Shown: positions 10,913 to 24,330 of the stretch, one piece after another
Numbering within the stretch: the stretch's first letter is position 1
Layout: each line of letters opens with the position of its first letter
NCBI RefSeq assembly: GCF_020882245.1
Contig: NC_083598.1
Location: 92,571,714 to 92,635,713, forward strand
DNA: 64,000 nt
Source: Rhopalosiphum padi
Taxonomy: Eukaryota > Arthropoda > Insecta > Hemiptera > Aphididae
Direction of reading: 5' to 3'
Made by a program: the position numbers and the translations under genes
The notes under the pieces: model-generated
The model's input: only the letters and a program-made list of their open reading frames with translations
Database searches by the model: none
Told to the model about the DNA's origin: nothing

Positions 10913-11628
10913 TATACAGAGTGATCCATCAAGCATACTTACCTCAGTTTTTTATTTTAATAAAGAATTTATTCAAATTTTTATAATCTTTGAAAATAAA
11001 TGATTCCACAGTGATATGACTTCTGTTTTCATCTGAGAACCCTCTTTTTTTTTATTGTAAATTATTTAATGCATAATTTTTTTTTTTAATTTAGTTTTCT
11101 TATTTAAAATTTGATCAAGTAGTTTCTCAGTAGACAGTAACATTATAAGATTAATAGACCTTACAAAAATATAAAAATAGATGTAATATTGGATCTAGTA
11201 CTTGTTACTTTTGGACCATTTTTTTTTATAAATTATACATGTTGATTGATATTTATTAATTACTATAAAATGTTCAAATCATCATAGCTCTTATATATTT
11301 TCTAAGTTCATAATTATCACAAATCTATTATCCTAATACACAAAGTTAAATAACTCGAAAACTTCTCGTTTAATTTAAATTTTGGTATTTTTAAATTTTC
11401 AAAAAAATTACGCAAAATAATTTACAGTAGAAAAGAATGGTTCTCATTAATAAAAATAGAAGAATGTATGTCCACAATACATTAGGTTAGTAGTGCAAAA
11501 AATTTTTCCATTAATTGAAAAATATGATCTCTGAGTATATTTGAAAATTTTAAAAATCAGTTTTTGAATAACTATATAATATTGAAAAAAAAATGGAGGT
11601 GAGCATTCTTGATCAATCTTTCTGTATA
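10913..11628. mobile_element. TIR DNA element with TATACAG ends
   Basis: The left end starts TATACAGAGTGATCCATCAA (10913) and the right end, reverse-complemented from 11628, starts TATACAGAAAGATTGATCAA. Over 33 positions the arms, which both run on to ACCTC, agree at about 27 sites. The outermost TATA on both sides could be a TATA or TA target duplication, so the true boundary is uncertain by a few bases (10917-11624 if TATA is the TSD). The interior (about 650 bp) has no coding frame: it is AT-rich, with 'aactcgaaaacttctcgttt' at about 11350 and 'aaaaaatggaggtgagcatt' at about 11586. It is a non-autonomous element, probably Tc1/mariner-like or unclassified. The superfamily is inference. Confidence 0.7.
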
Positions 11629-12710
11629 ATAGTAATACAATAACACATAAGACAACCGTTTTTTCAGGGGAAACATTATAATATATATATAACGTATTAT
11701 AATTTATTATAATACGGATAGACGCGTGAATGAGTGTTAGAACAAAAACGAATTTTATTTAACATTGTTTTAATAACAACGTATAGACACGTAGATATTA
11801 TAATTATATGTATGTAGTAAACGCGTTTCGTTATAAATAATTGTTTGGAAAATTAAGGCAAAAGAAAGGAAAAAACCGTCTGCTACTGCAGGTGTGTCGC
11901 CGCGGGTGCACTAAGTACTACCTACCATTATAGCACGTATTAGAGGTACTCATTAACGTTACGCTCGCGTCTAAGGCTGAATAACGAAATATGGTAAAAA
12001 CTTATACTGTCTATCGCACACAAAATCTCCAGAGAATTGATGTGCTCTTGTTGTTAATTATCGTTAAAAACAGGAAGGCATATTATATACAATCCGAATT
12101 CCATGTAGTAGAGCCATTTTTCTCGTACAATAATAATTTACATAATATAGAGAATTTGTTTTTCTAACTGATTTTTTTCTCTACCTAAGTTTATAAGAGT
12201 TAGTTATCATACTATGATAACCCATCTGACTTGCGCATAAACTTTTCTAAGAAAATTAGAAAAACCGTTGTTATTTATGATAAAAAAAAAAAACATTTAA
12301 TATATTTTCATAATATACCAGCCGTTACACTACATATTATTTGAACTAGCAACGGTCATCATTAATTTTTATTATTATTATTATTATTGCGTATAAAAAT
12401 TAATTTTAAATTATAATAGTTAAGAAATCTCGTTTGGAATTCAAAAACAGCAAATTACACAAATTTATATCTATGTAGAAAATGACAAATTAATAAATAC
12501 TTTCAAATCTGTTAAATAAGAAATATTATGAGGCGTTTACTCAGACTTATACTTCAATCGGCACCTATGTAATTAGATTATTATTAATTGAATTAATGTT
12601 TAAACTTTAAACTCGATTAGCACCTTTGAACAGTCCTAACTAGAACTAAACAATTTTTAATATTAAATTAGATAAAAACTATTTACTTTTTTTATACGTA
12701 AACGCACAAG

Positions 12711-12712
<2 letters not shown>
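11629..12712. other. Unassigned DNA
   Basis: No gene seen. A short (TTA)n tract lies at about 12369-12389. Positions 11700-12000 are less AT-rich, with ACGCG words and 'ggtgtgtcgccgcgggtgca' near 11890. Confidence 0.4.

Positions 12713-12764
<52 letters not shown>
12713..12764 (+). repeat. (TG)26 microsatellite
   Basis: An uninterrupted TG run of 52 bp. It creates a spurious minus-strand open frame encoding a THTHTH tract (12663-12875), which I do not call a gene. Confidence 0.98.
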
Positions 12765-12765
<1 letters not shown>

Positions 12766-15700
12766 CGATCCCAAAAGTTTAAAATTACTGAAATATTAAT
12801 ATACTGTCTGTTAAAAAGGTAAAGCCTCAGAGAGCAAACTTTAATACGGTATTTACTGAATTTTATTAAATCCATAATTATACAAGCGGAACAGAGACTT
12901 TAGACAATTGTTTCTTACATCGAGATACGGTTTTAGCGAAGTTCTGCTTAGTGCTTACTATTGTATAAATAATATATAATTGGTGTTCATTAATACAAGC
13001 TTACAGTTTTTAGAAAATATTTAATCGTGTCAACAATTTTTAAAATACATGCATAGTTAAAATATTATGGCATAATATATAACTTTAGTTGTATATACAA
13101 TATACATTAAAAACCTTATGTTACCTACCCGAATTATACGAAATTAAATATATTTTTCATAAATACCAAAAAAAGAAAAATTATGTTATAAATATATAAT
13201 ATAAAGATAGGTTATATTATACATAGGCGATATGCATCTATCATATTAAACCGTAATGGCGCATAGTTTCGATATCATCGATTCAGAGGATAATAATATA
13301 GATATCATATTATACATAGCTGAACGGACATCGATTTGACCAAATTAACTGTGCGTATAAATGTCACAACAAACCATCACTAAAACGATACCCTTCTCTA
13401 CTAACCACCAAAGAATTTTTATAGCGATTCGCATACGCCATGTGTAGGTATATTATATTGTTTTCGCGAATGTCTTGCGTGCACGTTTGGTAGCCTAACC
13501 GGACAGAGCTATACGTATGTTGTATATTAATATATTATATAACAATTATAACACGAAAACGCAGGGAAATATAACTTATTATTTAAATCACTATAGAATA
13601 GGGTGACATAATATTAATTTTATAACTGTAAAAATAATAATTAAAATAAACTAAAAAAAAAAAACAACAATAGTAAAGTACAAGAGTAAAAATAACAAAA
13701 AATCGTATGTAAAAATGCAAGTATAAGTTTCAAAATAAAACATTATAATGTTAATTTACTTTAAGTGGTTATGTCATGAGTCAGATATGATAGATCCGTT
13801 AATACCAATGCTGCGCAAACACGGGTATATATGACAAAAATATTTTAATCACGATCTCCGTATAAATACTACTTAGGTATACAGTTATATTATACACTAT
13901 ATACGACGACGAATAATTTTTGGGTCTTTTTATGTCTCTTTTTACTTTCAACGATATATCACATCGATGCAAATAGATAAATAAATAAATAAAAGTGCGT
14001 ACAGATATATATTTGGTGTAATAAATAGCTAGTACACACCAACAATGATTATGCAACGGCGGCCGATCATCGTGAAAATCAACATAATATGCTTAAGTTA
14101 GATGAGGAGATGAAAACGGGACCTTAGAATGTTATATTATATTTATATACAATACGATTTGTTTTGGTCTATCGCAAATCAGACAATATTTGAAAAATAG
14201 AATTAATTGATGTTCATATTTGAAGAATAAATAATATTGCTATACCTACTAATCGTAAAAACAGCATTTGTTCTTTAACATAAATATAAAAAAAAAATGA
14301 TTCAGAAATTCCTGGACATACTTGCCACATGATGTCGCCGGCTCGTGGTTAAAGAATCACTCTGTATACGTATATACATTTTTAAAGGCACCCATACATG
14401 TTATATAATGCTCGCGCGTGTATAATGATAATAATGTGTACCCCGCGCATTCTCTCGGAACGCCGTAAAAGAAAAAAATAAACCGGCGACGTATCGTTGT
14501 TGCGCGTACTTATATTATATGTGCATGTTATATTATAGTACCTAGCTTTATACATATTATTAAATTATATATTTATATACGTCCCGTAATGGGACATAAA
14601 TTTTGATCGTGCGAGAGCATATATTAAGGCGGGGAAAAGTTTTCGAAATGCTACTAACTATATTTCTGCTAAGCGGGACGTCTGTGCTGGTTGAAATATC
14701 GAAATAAAATATAATATATAATATACCCGTCGTATAATTGCATATATATATATATTATATAGGTTATTGGTAGGTTGGGTATACACGAGAATGTATTAAA
14801 ACTATACGACTTGTGCTTATTTTTGAAATGACCACAAAATATGTTTATGTATGGACTGTATAATGGTATGTATAATACCTCTAACGAATCTGCAGAAAAG
14901 AGTTTAAGAACAATTCCAAATAGAAATTTACATTCAATTTTAAACAATATTTAAGTGAAGTAGAAAAATACAAATAAAAAATTTTTTATATGGCATTTCT
15001 AATCACTTTAAAATATTATATCCAAATAATTGTTTATTTCATTATTTGTTTCTATGCAGGACAACCATAAAAAATGGTTACGTGTGTGTTCTATATAACT
15101 AATTATATTTACTATGCATTTTAAATAAATATTATTCTTGCCACTTGTAAGTTCATATATAAGCGACTTTTCAAACATTTTTTTGTTGAATGTTTAAATA
15201 TTATTAAATAATAATAGTATACAATAATTAATTTGATAAACATTGATCCTAGAATAGATATAATGTTATATGCACGTGTTTATATTATTATAATATTATA
15301 TGCTGCTATCCATTTATTGGACAGTAAATAATAAAATTTCTCTCTACATAATACATACTCGTAATATGTATATTATATTTTATATTTATTTTTTATTATT
15401 GTTATAATTGTTTTCTTACGACATTAATTGTATTATTCTCACCGATATTTAGCTATTATACGCACACCTACATATTATTATTGCCTACATGTTAGATACA
15501 TCTATACACATTATTATAAAATATTGGTTAATGGGTTGTATGCGAAGTGCATGTAGAAAATATTCAATAATTGTTTATGTTTCCTAATGAATATTTATGA
15601 TATCGTTTTCCTTAACGCGTTTAAACAGGTTTTATCGATTAATTTTACAACACGTAACATTCCTATATATATACGTAAACGTGTATTATAATACAATTAT

Positions 15701-16171
15701 ATAAGCCCCGAAAGTTTCTCTAGATGGCAAATAACATAATGTTCTTTTACGGCTTGTATAAACGAACGATGAAGTGTAATAAGCGTATTGTGTTATCGTT
15801 ATATGTTAATAAGGCACTTTCGACTATAGAGAACAAAATATTCAAAACTCGAAATTCCCAATTTATTTTTAATATAATATTATTTAGATAGGACCAACTT
15901 ATATTATACTATAATAATTTACTTTGTTGTGTATTTATATGTTTATATAATAGGTACCTAATATATAGTTGAGAGAATCCGTCGATTTGATTGATTCCGT
16001 TGCAGTATTTCTTTTCTTTTATATTATTCGATTTTTTTTATTCATGTTTTTTGCACGCTCTTACGTCTTAAAATATATATAATGTGTGTTCTTTATGAGT
16101 TATAACAAACGATTTTCCAATTTATTCAAAAACACTAACTCGGAATAATGCAATAATAATATAATCTCCAT
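12765..16171. other. Long AT-rich unassigned stretch
   Basis: No gene, RNA gene or complete element seen in 3.4 kb. ATCACTCTGTATA at 14356-14368 is the reverse complement of the TATACAGAGTGAT terminus found at 10913, so positions about 14280-14368 are probably a remnant end of that repeat group. Short (TATATA) runs occur at about 14742-14760. Open frames of 60-92 codons here have atypical composition and no recognisable motifs. Confidence 0.45.
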
Positions 16172-16380
16172 CAGGGATGGGCAACTGAAAGTTATTAGAG
16201 GACCAATTTTTAGAAAATTAAAATTAGTGGGCCAGAGTATAGAGAGCAAAAAAAAAGGTCATTCAAAATATGCATTTTAATTTAGCATACAGTAGAGACA
16301 ATTGACTTTGAAATTGTATGATTTGATTTGAAAATGTAGCACGGGCCAGATAAAAAAGGTTCGCGGGCCGCCATTGCCTG
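16172..16380. mobile_element. hAT-like MITE (old copy)
   Basis: It starts CAGGGATGGGCAACTGAAAG, a common hAT terminus, and ends with 'cgcgggccgccattgcctg', whose reverse complement begins CAGGCAATGGCGGCC. The termini align with a single gap (CAGG-GATGGGC against CAGGCAATGGCGG). The internal 'gtgggccag' and 'cgggccag' words are also typical of this group. The flanking 8-mers (ATCTCCAT and ATCGACAA) agree at 5 of 8 positions, consistent with a decayed 8-bp target duplication. Length is 209 bp and there is no coding capacity. Confidence 0.6.
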
Positions 16381-17049
16381 ATCGACAATACCCCTGATCT
16401 ACATCATCAGCTTTTTCAGTGTATATAACAAATTATTATTTTATAGGTATATAAGTTTTCTACATGAGAAACTAGTGTTATCGTAATACAAGTAGTTATA
16501 ATTGTGTTTCCATAAGAAAAATTAACATATACATTACACCTAAACAATTTTGCCGACAAGATTAACCGTTTCAAAAATAAAAACGAAATTATTTTCATTT
16601 ATTAAGCTGACCTACGAATATATAATACCTTAGTGCTTATAATCCTGATATCCACCACATCGCGCATCGACCGTCAAACGATTTTCCAAGATAGATTAAT
16701 ACCCTCTCTCCCCAGAAAAAATGTGGCATCAGGGGTAGGTTTCAAGATTTACTCGTATTCATTATACAATATTATAATAATATATTTATATGCGAACGAC
16801 GATGCCATAATAATAATTATAATGATAATGATGTATCCTAATATGTAATGACGTCTGTTGCGTACTTGCGTTTAGTATAAGTTAAAATAGCACATATAGT
16901 CATATTATACATTCGACCTCCTATCGAGTATCTTATAATATAATATTATTATAAATATATTACGGTACGCGTGACGATTTTCCGTCGGTTAACATCAACT
17001 GAAAAAAATTCTCTATATTATTATATAAAGCCATATTTTTGCTCCTCAG
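16381..17049. other. Unassigned DNA
   Basis: No gene seen. Open frames of 60-71 codons at 16416-16598 (-) and 16633-16848 (+) are composed of I/Y/N runs from AT-rich sequence. Positions 16650-16740 are locally less AT-rich. Confidence 0.4.
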
Positions 17050-17815
17050 CACATATGATGCACTGCTCTACCACTAAATGTCATTATTACCACAGTTAGG
17101 TATTTCATCTACAGTCAAAGGGAATGTACTTATATGTATAGATTCTCCAAAGTTTCCTAGGTTTTTTTTATATTATTTAATTCTTAGGTAATTCTTAATA
17201 TTTTATTACATAACAATAAATAATAATAAATTTAAACATTTTTCTTTATCAGAAACATTTATTAATGCAAATTTATACAAAAATACATAATAATATATTA
17301 CTAATATCAATTATTAAATGAAAACATTTTGTACATTTTACTAATTATTTTCTTTATTTCATAATAAACAAAATTGTCATAAAATTTTTTCCAATTAATT
17401 TACTTCAAACTCACTTATTATTTTTTTTATGGCAGACTAATTCATACATAAAAATTAATTTTATGAACATAAATATTAAAATATTTATTGTCTTTAATAA
17501 TTCATTTTAGTATTATTACATCATGGGATGATCTATATATTATAGCCGACATACAGAACACACAGTAAAAATATACAATATTATAATATGATATGTCATT
17601 ATTGTCTACATGTCTGATCATTCTTAACTTATTACCATTGTTTGTCACTATTGTTATTACTTATTATCGCTATTACTACTTAACTATTATCATGTTAAAA
17701 TAGTCAAAAATTAATGTTACTAAGTATCCATAGATGTAGATAGCCTTATAGGCTAGGAATGTCTTATTATTCTAAATAAAAAAAAAAATTAAAAAATTAA
17801 AAAAAAAAAAAAATA
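17050..17815 (+). mobile_element. Probable LINE 3' UTR with poly(A) tail
   Basis: The segment ends with TAGCCTTATAGGCTAGGAAT, then TTATTATTCTAAATA, then about 50 bp of A-rich tail (17776-17816). This has the look of the 3' end of a jockey-like LINE on the plus strand. Upstream to about 17050 is AT-rich without a readable reverse transcriptase, so the copy would be strongly 5'-truncated. The call rests on the tail and the preceding short palindrome (CCTTATAGG) only; a processed pseudogene tail is an alternative. Confidence 0.35.
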
Positions 17816-19088
17816 ATATGATATAAGTGTAACAATGTGAAAAATAACTTAGTTTTAAAACTAAATTCTTTGTTTTGCATTTTAAAGAAATTATTTCACC
17901 CCTTATCAATATATGCACGTAGAAAAGTTTTGATCGTCATTAGATCTGCTTTACGTGTATATTACGCACACGTTTCAGTAAATATAGGCACCTCTATATA
18001 TATATTGTATATACGTATATATTAAGGCACATAAGTCGATAGTGTTTCATTTTGTATTTAGTTGAGACAATTTGTAATAGGATATGCCATTTTTGGACTA
18101 AAATAATATCAAATAAAATACAACTAAAACAATATACTTTGCTGCAGTGCAGATACCAAATACCACGCTCAATTGTACACAATAATATATACTTATAATA
18201 TATTAAAGAGATGCGGAACATACAAACAATTTTTTAGTTGTGCATTAAAATAAATAAATTATTCAACATTCTATATTCAAAGATGAATAATTGTTACTCA
18301 TATGCTTCATGTGTTAAAAAATTTAAAAGGGCTTAAAATAAAATAATTATAGTATTTTTTAAATATATTATAGGCGTTATAAATTATAATATAACATTAT
18401 TATAATTGTCATATACGAAATACGTCTATAAGCACATTACTCACTTCATTGGTGTTCGAAAAATATTGAATCCTTTTATAATTTTAATTTCTCTTAAAAA
18501 TAAATCAAACATTTCCACGGAAAATAGTTATCGAATTAATCGATTCCGTCCAATAAGCTCATATATCGTATAAATAATAGTAATAAATAGTACATAGAAG
18601 ACAAGTTTTAGATCTCGAATAAAAATTATTAACATAATATTATAGTGGAAAATACTATATTTTATAGTAATAAAATCGTGTATTAAGAGTTTTTCGAATT
18701 GCATCTGTTTTAGTTGGAACAGTAGCTTCCTGACATTCCAATTTATGGTGTAGACGTGATAAGTTTAAAATTCTCGCGGTTGACATTAGAACTTACAAAT
18801 CAGTAATAACAGACAAAATATTACTTTAAATGGGCGTTAATTGATATAATAATTTTAATGAAAAAAAAGATCGCGCCTGCTTCAAACCACTAGAAAACGA
18901 AAACCGCTAGAAATCACACTGCAATATCATCGCGGTGTTGGTGAGAATCGATACATCAAACATTAAACTATTACTCATCTGTCTCATCTATATAATATAT
19001 GTTTAGTAATTTACATTTAAATATTGATATACATTACACACATACCCATAGAGTATATCTTTAAATAATAATAATTTGTTGAAGCGGT
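17816..19088. other. AT-rich unassigned stretch
   Basis: No gene seen. Overlapping 62- and 75-codon frames on opposite strands near 17837-18221 show no domain. Positions 18700-18960 are somewhat more complex but not recognisable. Confidence 0.4.
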
Positions 19089-19700
19089 GTGGAGGGTAAA
19101 ATGAAAAAGAATATCAAAAGTAAAAAAAAAACAGTCGTCGGTGGTTAATGGGGTCGATGTAAGGGAGTAACACGACCGCGTATAGTCGTCGTCGTCCTAT
19201 ACCTTGCGGCCACGCAGCATCCACGTCGTTGTTTACACCTGACCGAAATCCCACGATATCGGCAGCCCGTCAGTGCTATGTTTATTTTAACCCTTTTCGT
19301 CGTTTCTCTCTTCTCTATGCACACTATTACTGTTATTATTATGCAGATGTCGGCTATGCTGAGGTCGCTTTTCTCTCTTTCTCTTTCTCTCTCTCAAACG
19401 CACACATACTCACTCACTCTATAGTTTATAAAGTATATAAACACGACGAGCGATAGCATTCTTATTTCAACTAATGGAGCGAACCCTTCGACGACGACGA
19501 CGACGACGACGACAACAAAAAAAAAACACACACACACAATATATTATTATTATTATATAATTTATACTTGCGCATCGGAAATAATCACCTTTTTACGTTG
19601 CCCCTACTCACCCGACGATGGTATATATTATAATATTATTATTATTACAAAAATCCCTCTATCGTCGATGATTTATAGGTGGTGGTTCCGGCAGTCGTGG
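19089..19700. other. CpG-richer block with (CGA)n and CT tracts
   Basis: The base composition shifts toward G/C, with clustered CG dinucleotides, GTCGTCGTCGTCC at about 19185 and CT-rich runs at about 19370-19395. (CGA)8 at 19489-19513 is followed by an A run and (CA)n. The 75-codon open frame at 19229-19456 runs through the CT tract and lacks motifs. The block could be regulatory DNA. No promoter element can be assigned with confidence. Confidence 0.4.
19489..19513 (+). repeat. (CGA)n trinucleotide repeat
   Basis: About eight CGA units are followed by CAACAAAAAAAAAACACACACACA. It is a compound microsatellite in a CpG-rich setting. Confidence 0.95.
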
Positions 19701-22700
19701 CAGAGGCATTATTTGGACCGCGCATAATATATTATATATGTGTTATATTGTTATCATTTTATATAACAAGCATACATGGGTATAAACTGTATAGTAGTAC
19801 TTAACATTCTTGTGGGACGGTTGCGCGGTTTGTGGATATTATATAGGTTTATATAGTATTGTAGCTGACAACTATTTTTCAATATTCTGAATGGACTTTT
19901 GCAAATTATACACAACGGACTTTTAAAAACGGCAATTTAAAAAACTGTAAATAGCTAAAAGGTACTGTCTAGAAATGTATTTTTATACAAGCTTTTGCGA
20001 ACAAGTTGATTTTTATATTCATTATAATCATTACATAACCTAAATATTTTTATAATCGTTGAATGCCAATAATAAATCATCTTTCAGAAATTGGCGAGTA
20101 AGGGTTTTTTGGAACAACAAGTATTATATTAGTCTGAAATTAATATAAATTGGACAGTTCATACAAATCGTAAACAATTTTCAAGTTTTAAATATTTTTT
20201 CTCATTATCCAGAAAAACGGGAAAAAGACAATTGAGGTCGTTGTACTCTTCAATATCGTTATTTCTTAATCGCTTAATGTATAGTAGAGTCACAAACGCG
20301 AACATTTTTATTCCTGAAAGTGAATAATGTATATACTATAAGAATATATAGACACAAAACCGTATAGATTACTAAGAGATTGACTAAGATCTTTACTAAG
20401 ATGGACTACGTAAGTGTACCTCCTGAAAAATGTTTATAATGTTAAAATTATTTGTTGTACAATATAATATAATATTATACGATCTGCTGCAAGAAAACGA
20501 CTGTATAAATGCACTCGACCGGGACAGATTATAGCCCTATATGTACCCATTAGATCCGCTGAAAATATTGTTTTTCTTCTTCTCCGACGGTCAGCTAACA
20601 GTTTTGAACAATATTATTCGTGGGCTCGTGGCTGCAAAAAAAATAATACACCTGTAGTTATTTGGTATTTATATAGATGTCTTATTTAATATATTATCGT
20701 GTGTCGTTTATTACACTACAATGCACTTGACCAACCGAACGTATATGCACTGCAGATTTACGACAGCAGTTGTAGCTGTAGCGCGATTCAATGGAAACCA
20801 TTTTGTTTTTAATTTTCTACGGGTAAAAACGGAATTTTTGACTCGATTTTGACAGGCGTGTACGTAAACTTGTATTTTAAAATCAAACGCTGAAAACAAG
20901 ATGTGTGTTTTTGTATGGGCGTACGTACGATTTTTACGATCTAGTCGACAATTCCGCTTGCTGTATAGTGTCGCTGCAGCCTTTAAATCCGTTTTAAGTT
21001 TTCTCACGTTGCAGTTTATCATAGACAGGTTATATGTGTATATATTATACGTCATAAATTATTATCATAATTTATCCTCGCCCGATTCGTATATAATATA
21101 ATATCATAGCTATATGTTTTATAGGTAATATATAATATATACAAAAAAATAAAAAACATTTTTGATCGATAAATAATTATACCTATATATAATAACGATA
21201 TAATAAATAGCTGGTAGCTGAAACATATTATGTATTATTATATACATATACCATAATTTATTGAGCGCAGTAAATAAACTATAATAATAATATAATAACG
21301 AGCGTAAAATGCGGTACAGTATTACAGTGTGTTAATAAATGCGATAGAACTAGAATTTATTACTTAAAATTTGAGAGCGATAACATAGTTTGTCGAAAAA
21401 AATAATTTCGGTACAACCACTATTATACGTGTATTATATTATTATGTGAAAATTATAAACGAAATATTTTTGTTATGTTGTGTTTAAAAATATAACAAGA
21501 ATATTATAAGAGACACGTCGTGAAGAAATAAAAACATTTTTAACGAACATTCGACGAGAGCTTCGTACAATTTATATATATATATATATATATTTATATA
21601 TTATATAATGCAGGTAGGTACTCGTAATATTCATAAAGTATTACAAGAGAAAAAATATCTATACAAAAACAGAACTCTGCGAGAGTGGAAAAAATATGTT
21701 TTAAAGTGCATTTTTTATATTTTGCTCTTGTATTTTGCATTTGTCGGTCGGCTTCGCGTCGTGTATATATAACTATAAATTGGTCGGTATACGTTTCCGA
21801 AATGGGTTTTAAAAGCTTTTAACTAATAAAGACATATAGTACTTACATATAATATATAGATTATAGGTATGGTAAATACGTATATTATATACATTGTTAG
21901 AACCTACATTTTTAGCATACAAGAAATCAGAAATGGCACATAACAATACAAATATAAATATAAATATCCAGGGGCTGCGACATAATGGACCAAAAAATGA
22001 AGTATATGTTATAAGTGTGTATATTTAAGTATACATATATGAAAATTAAGGTAAATATAAGTAAGCTGCAGGTAAATAGTAAGTTATTAAGTATAAGTGA
22101 ACAGAATGATTCTGAAAGCAGTTAACTACAGTATAAAATGTAATATTCTAGTATACTCGTATATTGCAAATGACAAAATATTTTAAAATACATTTAGAGA
22201 TGGTGATGATGATTAGCGTGACGTTTATATTATTATATATACCATGATACGCGTTTAATCGGTTGTCATTCGGCTTTCTATAGGTCCAAATGATATATTA
22301 TTAGTTATATTCAATCATTATTTATTGTTGTCATGCGTTATGAATAGTTGAATTAGAAAATGAGTACACATGAGTGGTATAACTGAACCATCTGAACCAG
22401 TAGCTCCTGATTAGTGTAGTAGAAGAGTAGTGTCACTAGTGGAAATCTCTTTAAACTGAAGCCTATAATGGGTCATCGTTAACTGAGTTGAAACAAAACA
22501 CAATATGTGCATTTAAAATTTATAATTTTTATTTTAAGTTCGCAGACACGGTGTAATTTAACGATATATTTCGTTTATAGATGTGAGCCGATCGGCGGAA
22601 TTATATAAATTCATTTTGTATTACAAATATATATATAAATATAGACGCTATACCATCGTATTGTTGTAGTTAAGCCTGAAACCAGAAAAAAATATTACTT

Positions 22701-22790
22701 TACGTACGTGAATATTAATTTTTTTTTCATAGTTCACTAATGCTTAATTAAAGCGTATAAATTTGACTCACAAAAGAGAGTAAAAACCCA
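19701..22790. other. Unassigned DNA with scattered less-AT-rich patches
   Basis: No gene seen. Positions 20700-21010 are the most complex part and hold overlapping open frames of 114 (-) and 66 (+) codons. Neither has a recognisable domain, and the 114-codon frame (20711-21055) lacks a convincing start context. A (TA)n run lies at 21572-21592, with other (TA) and (TAA) runs throughout. Confidence 0.4.
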
Positions 22791-24330
22791 GTGCTAACTC
22801 AACGGAAATGTTCTTTATTTTTATACATTATACATATTATACATTGTATGTTTATGCCGGCTAAGTATATAAAATATTCAGTATATAAGTATGCGTGTGT
22901 GGTAATAGTCATCTTGTCGCGCGTTCAATATGTACATTGTATGCACGAGCCAGTGATGTATATAGTTAAACGAGAGCTTTTTAATAATTAAAATAATATG
23001 CGATATACACCGAACTCTAAGTGTGCTTTTGTATACCGAGAGAACCCTTTTTTTGTTATCGTTGTCGTTGGTATTATTCATCTTTGGTACGCTGCGGGCA
23101 AGGAAAACCATATGCACAATATATATTAATACACTCATATATGTGTGTGTGTGTGTGTGTGTGTTTATACCTACGTTATAATGACAATAATAATATATTC
23201 TCGCGCAAAGGACACGTCAAGATTTCCCTTCCCTTTTCATCCTGCGCACGTATCTACCGACGTTAAATATGCAATTATTATTTTTATTTCGTCTCTTCCG
23301 CATCTTGCCGTATCCGCAATCACCCCTCATCGTTGAACGTCGTCGTCGCCTCTCGCAGCAATGTATAGACGTGAAAAAAAATCCAAGAGAGACACTTAGA
23401 CTTATACACGCACGTCTAGTGGAGATGATATGTATATAATAATAATAATAATGAGTAATAACCATACGACAACAGCGTAGAGAGCCCGCGAATAAAAAAA
23501 AAATTTAAAACAAAAGAGGAAATGTATATTATAATACAAGAGCTCGGCTGACTGTACTGCGGCGAGCATAATAACGTCGTACACGACCAATCAAAAGCTG
23601 CAGCCCCCACAGAGTATAATATTATATATGATGAGCAGCCTAATGAGTGTTTCGACAAATGACAAAACCACTTGGGTTTGTTTGCTCGCCGTCGCCGTTT
23701 TTCTCGATAACGTCGCACTATATACGACAGTGCTATATAATATATATATAAATTAATGGCATGCGCTCAGATGAAGATGGCGAGCGCGTTTCGTGTTGTT
23801 TTCGCATTATATAAATATATAATGACGGACACTATACACAATATTATTATGTAACACACACATATATGTATTTGCTATATAAAAATGTACATCGTCAGTA
23901 GGAACGACTCATAAATTATATATATATATATACAGGTACCTTTTTATAGGTATATAACTGTATAAGGGTAAGTGGCGAAAGAGAGACTTGAATAGAACTG
24001 AACAAGACGAACTTGAGACATAGATACACCATTATTATTATCATCTATGGCAAAGAGTCCTACAGAATATATTATATATGACACGATACGAGTAGGTACA
24101 TATATACAGCATTGAGTGCGTTTTAAAAAGCTTTCGTGAGTCTCAAAATATTGCTTTCCCTGCGTCGGCGTATACATATACATAGTAAAAATAAATTATG
24201 TTTGCTCTGCACTGAAACTGTACTACCCTACTACATACCTATCACGCGTGACAAAAAAGGAGTGACAACGTTCTTATTATGTACATACGGCAGCACAATG
24301 ATAACAAGAAAAAAGTTTGTTTTATAAAAA
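22791..24330. other. CpG-richer block with microsatellites and many overlapping short frames
   Basis: Short open frames (60-100 codons) overlap on both strands between 22791 and 24327, as expected where local GC rises and stops thin out. None has recognisable domain content and several encode repeats (VCVCVC from (TG)n at 23142-23164; NNNN or YYYY from (AAT)n at about 23438-23452). The block could be regulatory sequence. Confidence 0.4.
23142..23164 (+). repeat. (TG)n microsatellite
   Basis: A pure TG run of about 23 bp, giving spurious MCVCVCV frames. Confidence 0.95.

Noticed and set aside
12663..12875. Open frame with a THTHTHTH tract
   Set aside because: It is only the translation of the (TG)26 microsatellite.
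18933..18948. CGCGGTGTTGGTGAGAAT, similar to the left end of the MULE element at 8880
   Set aside because: The similarity stops before the diagnostic TTGCGGCCCG motif, and there is no array or partner arm.
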